Shown here in pieces: positions 33,868 through 42,958 of a DNA stretch of 64,000 nt. The notes beneath the pieces were generated by a model. The model was not told the origin of the DNA. It saw only the letters and a list, made by a program, of their open reading frames with translations, and did not search any database. The stretch lies in NCBI GenBank assembly GCA_050305515.1, contig JBNLFL010000024.1, forward strand, positions 145,641-209,640. Reading direction: 5' to 3'. The position numbers and the translations under genes are program-made. The stretch's first letter is position 1, and every line of letters begins with the position of its first letter. This DNA comes from JAFGUB01 sp050305515 (GTDB taxonomy: Bacteria; Campylobacterota; Campylobacteria; Campylobacterales; Sulfurimonadaceae).

Positions 33868-34797
33868 TTGAAGATTGTTATTCTTGATGCCCTTACATTC
33901 GGCGAGACATCGCTTGCAGGTTTTGATGCACTCGGCGATGTTACCGTCTATCAGACGACGACAGCCGATGAGACGCCGGAGCGGATTGCTAACGCCGAAG
34001 TGATTATCACTAACAAGGTCGTGATTACGCGTGAGCATCTGCTTCAATGCCCTAAAATCAGGCTTATCTGTGTGGCAGCTACAGGGATGAACAACGTCGA
34101 TCTCGAAGCGGCGAAAGAACGTGGTGTGAGTGTAAAAAACGTTGCGGGTTATTCGACCGATTCGGTCGTACAGCACACCTTTGCCATGCTTTTTTATCTG
34201 ATTGAGCATTCGCATTATTACGACGATTACGTCAAAAGCGGAGCCTGGCAGCGGAGCCCGGTATTTGCGCATGTGGGACGTCCCTTTTTCGAGCTGCGCG
34301 GCAAAAAATGGGGCATTATCGGTCTGGGCGAGATTGGCCGTTGTGTTGCCCGTGTTGCCGAGGCGTTTGGAGCCGCAGTCTGCTATTACTCGACTTCGGG
34401 CACCAACTGCAACGGTGATTACGAGCGCCTGAGTCTCGGTGAGCTTCTCGAGTCGTGTGACATCATTTCGATTCACGCGCCGCTTAATGCGGCCACGCAA
34501 AATCTTCTGGGGTATGAGCAGCTGCTTACATGTAAAGAGGGTGCGGTGATTTTGAACCTTGGACGCGGCGGCATCGTTGATGAAGCGGCGGTGGCGCGCA
34601 TTGTCGATGAAAGAAACCTCTGTTTCGGTCTTGACGTGCTCGAAAAAGAACCCATGCGCGCAGGGCATCCGCTTTTACATGTAAAGCATTCCGAGCGGCT
34701 CCATCTCACGCCGCATATTGCCTGGACGTCCGTTGAAGCCCGCGAGCGGCTTATCGCGGCGACGATTGAAAACATCAAATCTTTCAAAGGAGCGTAA
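33868..34797 (+). CDS. D-2-hydroxyacid dehydrogenase, hydroxypyruvate/glycerate dehydrogenase-like
   Basis: 309 residues, TTG start behind AAAGGAG. NAD-binding motif GIIGLGEIGRCVARVAEAFG, catalytic Arg in LGRGGIVDE, Glu in LEKEP and His in LTPHIAWTS. Closest by pattern to HprA-type enzymes interconverting hydroxypyruvate and glycerate. A link to the glycerate metabolism of the 7-12 kb cluster is possible but distant. Two palindrome copies (one Thr-Cys-Lys, one Leu-His-Val) lie 149 bases apart. Confidence 0.87.
   Translation: MKIVILDALTFGETSLAGFDALGDVTVYQTTTADETPERIANAEVIITNKVVITREHLLQCPKIRLICVAATGMNNVDLEAAKERGVSVKNVAGYSTDSVVQHTFAMLFYLIEHSHYYDDYVKSGAWQRSPVFAHVGRPFFELRGKKWGIIGLGEIGRCVARVAEAFGAAVCYYSTSGTNCNGDYERLSLGELLESCDIISIHAPLNAATQNLLGYEQLLTCKEGAVILNLGRGGIVDEAAVARIVDERNLCFGLDVLEKEPMRAGHPLLHVKHSERLHLTPHIAWTSVEARERLIAATIENIKSFKGA
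34526..34535. repeat. TTACATGTAA palindrome (in dehydrogenase)
   Basis: Read as Thr-Cys-Lys. Confidence 0.95.
34675..34684. repeat. TTACATGTAA palindrome (in dehydrogenase)
   Basis: Read as Leu-His-Val. Confidence 0.95.
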
Positions 34798-35190
34798 ATG
34801 GCTTTTTTCGACGATCATCTGGCAAAACTGCTGCTACGGCTGATGGTGGGCGGCATGATGCTGTTTCATGGTTTCAACAAGGTGATTCACGGTATTTTGC
34901 CCATTCGCAATATGGTTCAGGGTGCCGGATGGCCGGAGTTTATGGCATACGGGGTGTATGCCGGAGAGCTGATTGCACCGCTTTTCGTGCTTCTGGGGCT
35001 TTACAGCCGCAGTGCGGCGGGTGTGATGGCGGTTAATATGCTTATTGCGATTTATCTGGCTTACGGCAATGCGCTGTTGTCACTGGGCAAGCATGGCGCC
35101 CCCGCTATAGAGCTGCCGCTTTTTTATCTGATCGGTGCCCTTGTCATTCTGATTATGGGACCCGGACGTTACGGTATTAATGCCAAGTAA
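34798..35190 (+). CDS. DoxX-family membrane protein
   Basis: 130 residues with four predicted membrane helices and the DoxX pattern LLLRLMVGGMMLFHGFNKV at the start and a GPGRYGIN-type end. Starts directly after the dehydrogenase stop codon, so co-transcribed. Members include quinone-linked oxidoreductase subunits and proteins of unknown role. Confidence 0.85.
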   Translation: MAFFDDHLAKLLLRLMVGGMMLFHGFNKVIHGILPIRNMVQGAGWPEFMAYGVYAGELIAPLFVLLGLYSRSAAGVMAVNMLIAIYLAYGNALLSLGKHGAPAIELPLFYLIGALVILIMGPGRYGINAK

Positions 35191-35259
35191 TAAATTAACA
35201 TTGCATTTATACTGATGTGATAGATTGATGCCACTCACTTTTAGACAGGAAATGGCATT

Positions 35260-36300
35260 ATGGATTATCAGCTCGTTTATGAATACACGCGTGAACTCAA
35301 TGTTCTGTACGTCGAGGATGACATGCAGATGCGTACGAGCACGGCGGAACTGCTCGAGAGTTATTTTAAAACCGTGGAAACGGCTGCGGACGGTGTTTTG
35401 GGAGCTTCGCGCTATCTGGAGTATTTTGAGCGTTTCGGTACATGTTTTGATCTGGTCGTAGCCGATCTGAATATGCCGCGAAAAAGCGGTATCGAAATGA
35501 TCCAGCAAATCCGGAAGCTGTGTGAAACGCAACCTATCATTGTCATTTCTGCCCATACCGAACCGCACTATCTGCTTGATGCTATTGATGTCGGGGTGAT
35601 ATCCTACGTCGTCAAACCGCTCAATATCGAAAATTTTATTCCTGTTCTGTATAAAACCGCCAAAGGCATTATTGAGCGAAATGCGCTGGAACGTTACTGC
35701 AAGAGCGCAGAACGCGACACTATCGAATTGTGTGCTGACAATCGAACGCTTCGCGAACGTGTCGCGGCGCTTGAGACCCGCCTTTCCGAGATGAATACCG
35801 CGGCGTCGAAAGAGGGAATAAAGCGGGTTGATACCATAGAAGAACCGATGCATTTTTCGAAACAGATACAGTATCTGATTGCCGATGATCTGCGTGAGCT
35901 TATGGACCTTCTTCAGGAGATGGAAAGCTATCTGGAACAGTATTGTGAAGGCGTTATTCCCCGCAGCGATCTGTTCGAAATTCTCGGACACCTGCTTCAG
36001 CATTATGGCGCGACACTGGCGTATTACACCTATTTCGACAATCTGAGCGAGCATATCAGCGAGTTTGCTCAGACACTGTTGTACGAAACCTTTCCCGGTA
36101 GTGTGGAGGATGAAGAAAATCTGATGGTGCTCTTTGACGGCTTTGTGCGGATGATGCAGCGATGGCAGACACATCTTCCCAATGCGGACGAAGCGCAGCT
36201 TAATGAGTTTGATGCATCGATCATCAGCGACATATCCATGATTTTGATGTTATGGCATCCGGAAGAGGCTAATCATAATAGCGCTGTCGAGTTTTTTTGA
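35260..36300 (+). CDS. Response regulator with uncharacterised C-terminal domain
   Basis: 346 residues. Receiver domain (about 10-130) with YVEDD, the Asp of VVADLNMPRKSG and VVKPL; then a coiled coil (about 150-185) and a helical domain of about 150 residues that I do not recognise. No DNA-binding or GGDEF/HD-GYP motif. Its stop overlaps the ATG of the kinase (TGATG), so they form a pair. Confidence 0.85.
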   Translation: MDYQLVYEYTRELNVLYVEDDMQMRTSTAELLESYFKTVETAADGVLGASRYLEYFERFGTCFDLVVADLNMPRKSGIEMIQQIRKLCETQPIIVISAHTEPHYLLDAIDVGVISYVVKPLNIENFIPVLYKTAKGIIERNALERYCKSAERDTIELCADNRTLRERVAALETRLSEMNTAASKEGIKRVDTIEEPMHFSKQIQYLIADDLRELMDLLQEMESYLEQYCEGVIPRSDLFEILGHLLQHYGATLAYYTYFDNLSEHISEFAQTLLYETFPGSVEDEENLMVLFDGFVRMMQRWQTHLPNADEAQLNEFDASIISDISMILMLWHPEEANHNSAVEFF

Positions 36301-37412
36301 TGGCATGTTCATCCTGTTTTGAAACGATGTTTTTCGAGCTGAAAGACGGCGCACTTTTAGTCGAATCAGGAAAGATCACGGCAGCCAATCCTGCTGCTGC
36401 GGCGCTTTTCGGTTTTCGCAGCAGTGGTGAGCTCTACGGTTTCATGCTAACGGAACTGCTTTTGGGGGCATGTGCACTTGAGGCGGAAGAAAAGCAGAGC
36501 GAATCGCAGCTGCTGCAACTCCTGCATGACGGTTTGCAGGAGCGGTTTGAATGGCAGTACCGGACGCATGTGGGAACGATACTGTGGCTGGAATGTTTGC
36601 CGGTTCATTTTGACGGATCTGCTGATATGTATGTTTTAATGAGGGATATTTCAGGGCGCAAAAAGCTGGAGCATAAACTGGAGCGGCAGGAACGGCAGAT
36701 AGTGATGCAGAGCCGTATGGCGCAGATGGGGGAGATGCTCTCCATGATTGCGCATCAGTGGCGTCAGCCGCTGGGTGCCATGGCGTCAACAATCGTAACG
36801 CTCCAGACAAAACTTTTCAGCGGCGAACTGACCTACCGGTATCCCCGTGATCCCGACGGTACCTATCTGCATAAACGTTTGGCGCGCATTGGAACTTATG
36901 TGGATCATCTGGCTTCCACAATTGATGAGTTTCGGGAGTTTTTCAAACCCGATCGCGGGAAGACATCGTTTTTGCTCAGCGATGCCGCTGAGAAAGCGAT
37001 CTACCTGCTCTCGGGAAGTTTGGAGCATTTCCATATCGGTGTTGAGCGTATTTACAAGGACAAGGGTGCGATTGAAAGTCATGAAAAAGAGATGATTCAG
37101 GTCCTGATGAGTCTTCTTGGCAACGCCAAGGAGGCGCTTTTGGAGCGGGAAGTGTCGGCACCGACGATCCGTATTGAACTCGACCGCGTGAAGAATCTGT
37201 ACATCCTTTCCATCAGTGATAATGCGGGAGGGGTTGACGAAGCAATAATGGAGCGGATCTTTGAACCCTACTTCTCAACCAAAGCCAACAGCGGTTCGGG
37301 TCTGGGGCTTTACATGTCAAAAATTATTATTGAAGAGCACTGCCGGGGCAATCTTCTGGTGCAGAACACCCCTTCCGGGGCAAAGTTCAGCATGATCCTT
37401 CCGGCACATTAG
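36300..37412 (+). CDS. Cytosolic PAS sensor histidine kinase
   Basis: 370 residues: PAS domain (about 1-115), dimerisation helix with phospho-His in MLSMIAHQWRQPLG, and HATPase with LLGNAKEALLE and GSGLGLYMSKIIIE. The AHQWRQPL box is typical of a large Campylobacterota kinase subgroup. No membrane segment. ATG at 36300 chosen because it overlaps the previous stop. Confidence 0.9.
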   Translation: MACSSCFETMFFELKDGALLVESGKITAANPAAAALFGFRSSGELYGFMLTELLLGACALEAEEKQSESQLLQLLHDGLQERFEWQYRTHVGTILWLECLPVHFDGSADMYVLMRDISGRKKLEHKLERQERQIVMQSRMAQMGEMLSMIAHQWRQPLGAMASTIVTLQTKLFSGELTYRYPRDPDGTYLHKRLARIGTYVDHLASTIDEFREFFKPDRGKTSFLLSDAAEKAIYLLSGSLEHFHIGVERIYKDKGAIESHEKEMIQVLMSLLGNAKEALLEREVSAPTIRIELDRVKNLYILSISDNAGGVDEAIMERIFEPYFSTKANSGSGLGLYMSKIIIEEHCRGNLLVQNTPSGAKFSMILPAH

Positions 37413-38836
37413 GGTGTTGCCACGGTGCAGGCCTCACTAATACCGTAACGTTTCAGCAACCCGGTTTCATTGTCGCGTGCACTTTGCATGTCTATGACGA
37501 CCTGATATCCGTCATCATCCTTGAGCGTGACAAAACGTTCGGATGTACTGCGCATCAGCTGGATGAAGTCTTCAAATGAGCGTACGGGAGTGTCGTTCAT
37601 GGTCTCGATGGGCCAGTAGAGAATACCGTGGTTGCCGCGATTGGTTTCATCGGCGAGTACTTTGACCATGACAACGATGTCCTGCTTCTCGGCCGTGGGC
37701 CAGATACGCGAATATTTTTGCAGACGCAGCGGCATATTGTTCTTCTCGCTCAGCAGATCCTGCGTCAGGGGTGCAAACAGATAACCGCCGAAAATGCAGT
37801 ATTCGGGGCGGCTGTCGTATTGCAGAATCTTGACCAGAAGAAGATCGTTGATGGTGCGTTCGAGTTTGAGCGGTATCTGCATCTGCCTGCCCTCTCGAAT
37901 GACCTCAAAATTGGCAATTTCTCCCATCTGATGCAGGTCAAGATAGTATTTCAGATCGGTGAAGTCTTCATTGCGAAAGTTGACGCTGCCGTCATTTTCA
38001 ATACGATGGCCGTCGATGGCGGTGACGATATCGCCGATCTGAAATCCTTTCTGATTGTAGGTGACGTAGGTGATAAGCTGTCCGGTCTGATTCTCATCGA
38101 GCGCGTAACGCGCACGAAGTGCGGGATTTTCAAGATTTTCCATAACCACACCCAGTGCGGTAAAGCCCTCGACATTACCGTCAGCCGCATCGTCAAGAAA
38201 GTGGCGAATCATCGGTGTGGGAACGAGATAGCCGATGTTCTGGGCCCGAGGGATGTTCTGCATCACCACACCGACAATCTTGCCGTCGCTGATGGCGGGA
38301 CCCCCGCTGTTTCCGGGATTGATGGCGGCATCGACCTGAATGGCCAGAAACGGCTCGCCGCTGTGTTTGTAACGGTAGTGTTCGATACGCGAAACAATCC
38401 CGTCGCTGATGCTCAGGCTGGTGCCGCCGGAAGGGAAACCGTAAATCGAAATTTTCTGGCGCATCTGCGGCAGGGAATCGAGTTCGAGTGGCGTGATACC
38501 TTCAAAAAAATCCTCCTCCTCGACTCCAAGAAGCGCCAGGTCAACCTGATGTGACACGGCGATAACCCGTGCTTTATAGCGGCGTGACTCTGCCGGATGC
38601 TTCACTTCGATAAATGTGGAGTTTGCTACGACATGGGCATTGGTCAGAATCCGGTGGCCGGAGATGATGGTACCCGATCCGTTGGCGCGGTGGGTCGAGA
38701 CATTCCATGGTTCGAGATAGTCAAACTTTTTCGAAACGGTATAGATCTTGACAATGGCGGATTTGATCTGCTCTTCGTGTGCATCCGAGGCACACGAAAA
38801 AGAGACGATAAGAAAAAGGGAAAGAAGGTAACGCAT
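37409..38836 (-). CDS. Exported Deg/HtrA-type serine protease
   Basis: About 475 residues with a signal peptide from the ATG at 38836, which has GGAG 8 bases upstream. Trypsin-like triad: His in LTNAHVV, Asp in VDLALL, Ser in NPGNSGGPA. Followed by a PDZ domain (about residues 230-320) and a C-terminal region including WPIETMNDTPV. The arrangement is closer to plant-type Deg9/Deg2 proteases than to E. coli DegP. The 3' end overlaps the convergent kinase by 4 bases. Confidence 0.88.
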   Translation of the reverse strand: MRYLLSLFLIVSFSCASDAHEEQIKSAIVKIYTVSKKFDYLEPWNVSTHRANGSGTIISGHRILTNAHVVANSTFIEVKHPAESRRYKARVIAVSHQVDLALLGVEEEDFFEGITPLELDSLPQMRQKISIYGFPSGGTSLSISDGIVSRIEHYRYKHSGEPFLAIQVDAAINPGNSGGPAISDGKIVGVVMQNIPRAQNIGYLVPTPMIRHFLDDAADGNVEGFTALGVVMENLENPALRARYALDENQTGQLITYVTYNQKGFQIGDIVTAIDGHRIENDGSVNFRNEDFTDLKYYLDLHQMGEIANFEVIREGRQMQIPLKLERTINDLLLVKILQYDSRPEYCIFGGYLFAPLTQDLLSEKNNMPLRLQKYSRIWPTAEKQDIVVMVKVLADETNRGNHGILYWPIETMNDTPVRSFEDFIQLMRSTSERFVTLKDDDGYQVVIDMQSARDNETGLLKRYGISEACTVATP

Positions 38837-38888
38837 GAACCGCTCCGGATTTGGCATGCTTTATTGTAGCCAAATCGGCGCTCACGCA

Positions 38889-39314
38889 TTATTTGACGGA
38901 GATGCTTTTCGTGTTGGTCTTGTCGGCCAATTTTGGAATGACGACTTCGAGGACGCCGTTGTCGCAGCTGGCATCGATATTTTCAATATCGGCATTCTCC
39001 GGCAGACTGAAGCTGCGTGTGAACTTGCCGAAGCTGGTTTCGACTTTGTAGTAGTCCTCTTCCTTGACCTCCTCTTTGAGGTTGCGCTCACCCGAGACGG
39101 TCAGTTTGCCGTCTTTGACATCGACTTTAATCTCCTCTTTTTTGACTCCGGGAAGATCGACATCGACATGATAGGCGAATTCGCCCTCGCGGATGTTGAC
39201 GCTCGGGGTAAAGCCGGCGATGCCGCCCTCTTTTTCGGAAGTGGCGTATTGACGCATATAGCGGTTTTCCAGTTCGCGCAGTTCGCGGAAAGGATCGAAG
39301 CGTGTGATTAACAT
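38889..39314 (-). CDS. Small heat shock protein, Hsp20/alpha-crystallin family
   Basis: 141 residues from ATG 39314 (AAAAGGAGTTC upstream). N-terminus ITRFDPFRELRELENR, alpha-crystallin core with VDLPGVKKEEIKVDVKDGKLTVSGER and the C-terminal V-I-P anchoring motif EVVIPKL. Holdase chaperone. Its upstream region holds a palindrome copy and the terminator of the preceding cyclase gene. Confidence 0.95.
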   Translation of the reverse strand: MLITRFDPFRELRELENRYMRQYATSEKEGGIAGFTPSVNIREGEFAYHVDVDLPGVKKEEIKVDVKDGKLTVSGERNLKEEVKEEDYYKVETSFGKFTRSFSLPENADIENIDASCDNGVLEVVIPKLADKTNTKSISVK

Positions 39315-39361
39315 GATGAACTCCTTTTGAAAACGTCTTTTTTGTTTTTCAGGAAGTATTG

Positions 39362-39371
39362 TTACATGTAA
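39362..39371. repeat. TTACATGTAA palindrome (upstream of hsp20)
   Basis: 48 bases before the hsp20 start, just past the T-run of the terminator-like hairpin. Confidence 0.95.
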
Positions 39372-39372
39372 G

Positions 39373-39400
39373 AAAAAATCTGTCTGCCACTTAAGTGGCA
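39373..39400 (-). terminator. Terminator-like 16-base palindrome between the cyclase gene and hsp20
   Basis: TGCCACTTAAGTGGCA (39385-39400) is perfectly symmetric and lies 2 bases past the cyclase stop; on the minus strand it is followed by GACAGATTTTTTC. It can fold as GCCAC-TTAA-GTGGC with a delayed U-run. It could also be an operator for hsp20. Confidence 0.5.
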
Positions 39401-39402
39401 CT

Positions 39403-40581
39403 TCATATCAGTTGCGGCGGCTTGCGTCTGGTGACAAAACAGGAGCGGTCGCGTCCGTCGGCCTTGGCTTCATAAAGAGCCGTATCGGTGAGTTTTATGA
39501 GATGGGAGAAGGTCTCGACATTGGAAGCAAAAGGGTGAACGCCGAGTGATATGGTGACATGATACGACGCTCCGTCAATGACGATGGGCGTATCGCCGAT
39601 ACCGCGGCGCAGGCGTTCTGCAAAATCATGACACATAGTCTCGCTCAGACCCGTGGCATAAATAAGGAACTCTTCTCCGCCGAAACGGATCAGGATATCT
39701 TCGGGACGAATCAGGTTTTTGAGCCTGCTGCTGATAGCCTTGAGGACTTCGTCGCCGACAGTATGGCCATAGGTATCGTTGATCTTTTTGAAGTAATCGA
39801 CATCCAGAAGTATCAGCTGATACTTCCAGTTGAGTCGTTTGAGAAGATTGTCATAGAGATATTTCCGGTTATAGACCTGGGTGAGAGGGTCAAGATACCC
39901 TTCATGGTATTTTTCGCGGAAATAGAGCACGAGAACATACATCAGCAAAAACCAGCTTAACCCGATGGCGGTGATCCAGAGAAAAAGCTCTCCGAAAAGG
40001 GCAAGCTGATGCGTCATGGTCTCGTCCACAACATGCGAAATATCGGCTCCGAGAAGGGCAACCGTCCGGTTGGCATCACGAATGGGGATGACGACGCTTA
40101 TCCAGAGCATACCGTCCGAATGTCTGTAGATCTGAACTTCGCCGCTCGTGAAGGCTTTGTCCCAGATGCCACTTAACGGTTCAAAGGGTTCACCCAGCTG
40201 GGCACGTGTTTTGGTGTCGCTTTCGCTATCGAGCAAAAAGGCAAAGGAGGTGTCGGTGTCATGAAAGATGACAAACAGATTCTCTACCGCTGAAGAGCGT
40301 ACAAGCCGCAAGTGCGTTTCGATGGCATCTCTCTGACGGGCGTCGGAGAGCAGCTCTTCGAGAAGATATCCCGGAATCTGCGCCGTGGTCGTTTGCGCAA
40401 CTTTTTTGAAAAGTTCCATATGATAATCGATCACCTTTTCGCTCAACTCCGTTTTGGTCCGTTCAAGAACATGCTCGTAGCGGCTGTAGGAAAAGATGGT
40501 GACTAACACAACGATAACAATGAAAATGATCAGACGGAAGAGATGCAGCTTCCGTGACGCTTTAGTATCTGTTTGAGACAA
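39403..40581 (-). CDS. Membrane diguanylate cyclase
   Basis: 392 residues: membrane helix about 14-34, a periplasmic sensor of about 150 residues, a second helix about 190-215, and a GGDEF domain with intact GGEEF in RFGGEEFLIYATG and the DVDYFKKINDTYGH segment. Makes c-di-GMP. Overlaps the upstream YfiR-like gene by 20 bases, so the periplasmic protein probably controls it. Confidence 0.92.
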   Translation of the reverse strand: MSQTDTKASRKLHLFRLIIFIVIVVLVTIFSYSRYEHVLERTKTELSEKVIDYHMELFKKVAQTTTAQIPGYLLEELLSDARQRDAIETHLRLVRSSAVENLFVIFHDTDTSFAFLLDSESDTKTRAQLGEPFEPLSGIWDKAFTSGEVQIYRHSDGMLWISVVIPIRDANRTVALLGADISHVVDETMTHQLALFGELFLWITAIGLSWFLLMYVLVLYFREKYHEGYLDPLTQVYNRKYLYDNLLKRLNWKYQLILLDVDYFKKINDTYGHTVGDEVLKAISSRLKNLIRPEDILIRFGGEEFLIYATGLSETMCHDFAERLRRGIGDTPIVIDGASYHVTISLGVHPFASNVETFSHLIKLTDTALYEAKADGRDRSCFVTRRKPPQLI

Positions 40582-40981
40582 ACTTTGACATCTCCCCGTT
40601 AATGTTCAGGCCGAACTTCTCAAGACGCTTTTGCGAAAACCGGATCGTGGGCCGTCCTTTTTGCCAGTAAAAAACGCCGACGGCATCATTCATGGCAATA
40701 AAATCACTGTAGGAAAATACGATGGCGGGTTTCCCGCACTGCTCCTGCGATGCGGAGCCGCGCAAAACGATATTGGCATGGCTACATTTCGACTGCAGTG
40801 CCACAGCCCGTGAGTCTGTGAGAGATTCAATCAGTTCGTGCTCCTGAGTGTAGAGTTTTACGGGGGTTTCAGGAATTACGGCTGTCACGATTTTTTCAAG
40901 GATCAGGCGATTCCAGCTGGTATCGTTAGCCTGAGCGAGGAACAACAGTGCCAAGAAAAGTATTCCCGAAAGCGATTTCAA
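40562..40981 (-). CDS. Periplasmic YfiR-like protein
   Basis: 139 residues with a signal peptide (about 1-18) and two cysteines (in SKCSH and EQCGKP) that could pair in the periplasm. The ending GVFYWQKGRPTIRFSQKRLEKFGLNI resembles the end of DUF4154/YfiR proteins, which restrain an inner-membrane cyclase. Sandwiched with overlaps between a TonB-type receptor and a cyclase. Family assignment is by pattern only. Confidence 0.6.
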   Translation of the reverse strand: MKSLSGILFLALLFLAQANDTSWNRLILEKIVTAVIPETPVKLYTQEHELIESLTDSRAVALQSKCSHANIVLRGSASQEQCGKPAIVFSYSDFIAMNDAVGVFYWQKGRPTIRFSQKRLEKFGLNINGEMSKFVSNRY

Positions 40982-42867
40982 AACCGATACTCCAATCCTG
41001 CCGTAATAAGTTGATCGACCGGGGCGTAATAGAGTGATCCGAGCGAGGGAATGAATCCCTGCGTATTGACGTAGAGATAGTCGCTTTTCGCTGCCGAATC
41101 GAAAATATTGCTTCCTTTGAGTGAAAACGTGAGATCGGGCGTCGCGTGGTAACGTACGGCCGCGCTGTAGTCAAAACCCTGGGTCTGGCTCTCAAGCAGT
41201 TCATAGTAGAGCAGTTCATTGAAAAGATCCCAGGCGCCCCAGGTATCAAGAAGGCGGGCGAAACCGCCGATGCTGCGCAAATCGTCCCCGAAAACGGGAT
41301 TCGTGACGTTATAGGTGTAAAACATCGATTCGAAAGCGTTGAACGCGTCGAAACGGTAGTCGTATTCAAGCGCGCCGCCGATTGAGGTGAAATCCTTGGC
41401 GATATCATCATTGAGCGGACTCATGTTCCCGTTGAGCTCGGTAATGGTATATTGCCCGAAAATACCGATACGATGCGCGCCAAACTCATGTGAATACTCC
41501 CCGGTGAGGCTCTGAACGTCAAGCACGGTGACGTTGGAACCTCTTGAAAATGCCAGAGTGTACTGTTCAGTCGGTATCTGCATGTAGGAGAAAAAGCTTT
41601 TGAACATGACCGTATCATTGGTATAGATGTAGCCAAGACGCCCCTGATAGGTTCTGAAACACTCATCATAGCGATTAGATTCATTTTCGTAGTGGCTGAT
41701 TTTGCCCGAAGCGGTAAGCATGTGCCGGTCGGTCAGTAAATAGTCGTCCTGAAGGTAGAACGAGAAGATTTTCGCATTGAGAAATTCCGGATTGGGCTCG
41801 CGTTCGCCGTTGTTATGAACCGCAACGTTATGAAGCTGTTTGTTCCGGTACTGTATGCCGCCCATCAGCATCTGGTCGTTCAGCATGAAACGCTTCTCCA
41901 GTTTGGCATCGAAAACGTCATCATACGCCGTTGTCTGCAGGCGATCGGAGGCTTTGCTAAAATCTGCAACATTTGCGCTCCATCTTGTGCCGTCCATGTT
42001 GAGATCGACATCCTCATCCATGCGTGAAAAAGAGGTTGAGAGTTTGAGCGAATCATCCTCCAAAAAGGTGATATCCAGTGCGGCACGTCCCATCAGGGAC
42101 TTGAGTTCTCCCTCATTGGGCGTAGCGAACATGCTGTATCCCAGAAACGGATCCTGATGGTGCTGAAGCACCTCCGCGCTCAGGGCGATGTTGTTATATG
42201 AGAGGGTCAGCAGGGCGTGCAGCTCCTCATAGTTTCGGGAGATGGTGTGTCCGTCGTGGCTATACTCTTGCCTGTTCCCGTCGGTGCGGCTTGCGTACAT
42301 ATAAGCCTGAAGCGCTTCATCCGAAAATGCATAGGATGTATTGACATGGTTGGTGCCACGCGAACCGGCATAGCCCTGCAGCATCCCTCCGGCTTCACGC
42401 GAAGGATCTCTGGTATAGAGCTTGATTGTCAATGCAGAAGGTTCGGTGCTAACAAGAGAAGAGCTGACACCGGTATAAATATCGACATGATCGACGAAAC
42501 CCAGATCAATATTTCCGTAGAGGACAAGACCGCTTCCCGCGAAGGAGGAGGTGAATTCATGGTCGTTGATATAGATTTTGATGAGGTCGCTCATATAGGG
42601 AATCGGGTCGATATGAAGGTAGTCCGGAAGGCCGAGAAGGTTCTCGTCATAACGGAAAAAACGCAATGATTTAATAAGATCACCCAGACGGTACGCCTGC
42701 ATCCGTTCAAGATCATCGCGGGTATAGACGCTCACATGTCCCAGTGCCTCATTTTTTGTTTTATTCGAGAGGTCACTCTCTTTACGGTAAATTTCCAGCA
42801 TCTCATCAATGTTGTAGGCGTTAGCGGAACTCACCAGCATGATGAAAAAAAGCAGAGTTATACGCAT
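40978..42867 (-). CDS. TonB-dependent-receptor-like outer membrane protein
   Basis: 629 residues: signal peptide (about 1-17), a plug-like region (VSVYTRDDLERMQAYRLGDLIKSL, IYINDHEF), then a beta barrel ending in Tyr-Arg-Phe, as outer-membrane barrels do. No clear TonB box is visible. Its stop overlaps the start of the YfiR-like gene (ATGA). Ligand unknown. It may report an outside signal inward rather than import. Confidence 0.83.
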   Translation of the reverse strand: MRITLLFFIMLVSSANAYNIDEMLEIYRKESDLSNKTKNEALGHVSVYTRDDLERMQAYRLGDLIKSLRFFRYDENLLGLPDYLHIDPIPYMSDLIKIYINDHEFTSSFAGSGLVLYGNIDLGFVDHVDIYTGVSSSLVSTEPSALTIKLYTRDPSREAGGMLQGYAGSRGTNHVNTSYAFSDEALQAYMYASRTDGNRQEYSHDGHTISRNYEELHALLTLSYNNIALSAEVLQHHQDPFLGYSMFATPNEGELKSLMGRAALDITFLEDDSLKLSTSFSRMDEDVDLNMDGTRWSANVADFSKASDRLQTTAYDDVFDAKLEKRFMLNDQMLMGGIQYRNKQLHNVAVHNNGEREPNPEFLNAKIFSFYLQDDYLLTDRHMLTASGKISHYENESNRYDECFRTYQGRLGYIYTNDTVMFKSFFSYMQIPTEQYTLAFSRGSNVTVLDVQSLTGEYSHEFGAHRIGIFGQYTITELNGNMSPLNDDIAKDFTSIGGALEYDYRFDAFNAFESMFYTYNVTNPVFGDDLRSIGGFARLLDTWGAWDLFNELLYYELLESQTQGFDYSAAVRYHATPDLTFSLKGSNIFDSAAKSDYLYVNTQGFIPSLGSLYYAPVDQLITAGLEYRF

Positions 42868-42958
42868 TATTTATCTTTATTATTGATTCATTAACAATCT
42901 AGCACATGATATTTGTATATCTACTGAAAAAGGAATAAAGTGAAACGATAGGGCAGGA

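Noticed and set aside
42880..42900. Fnr-box-like sequence (TTGAT...AACAA) upstream of the TonB-type gene
   Set aside because: Spacing is one base too long and the second half is imperfect; an AT-rich chance match is more likely.
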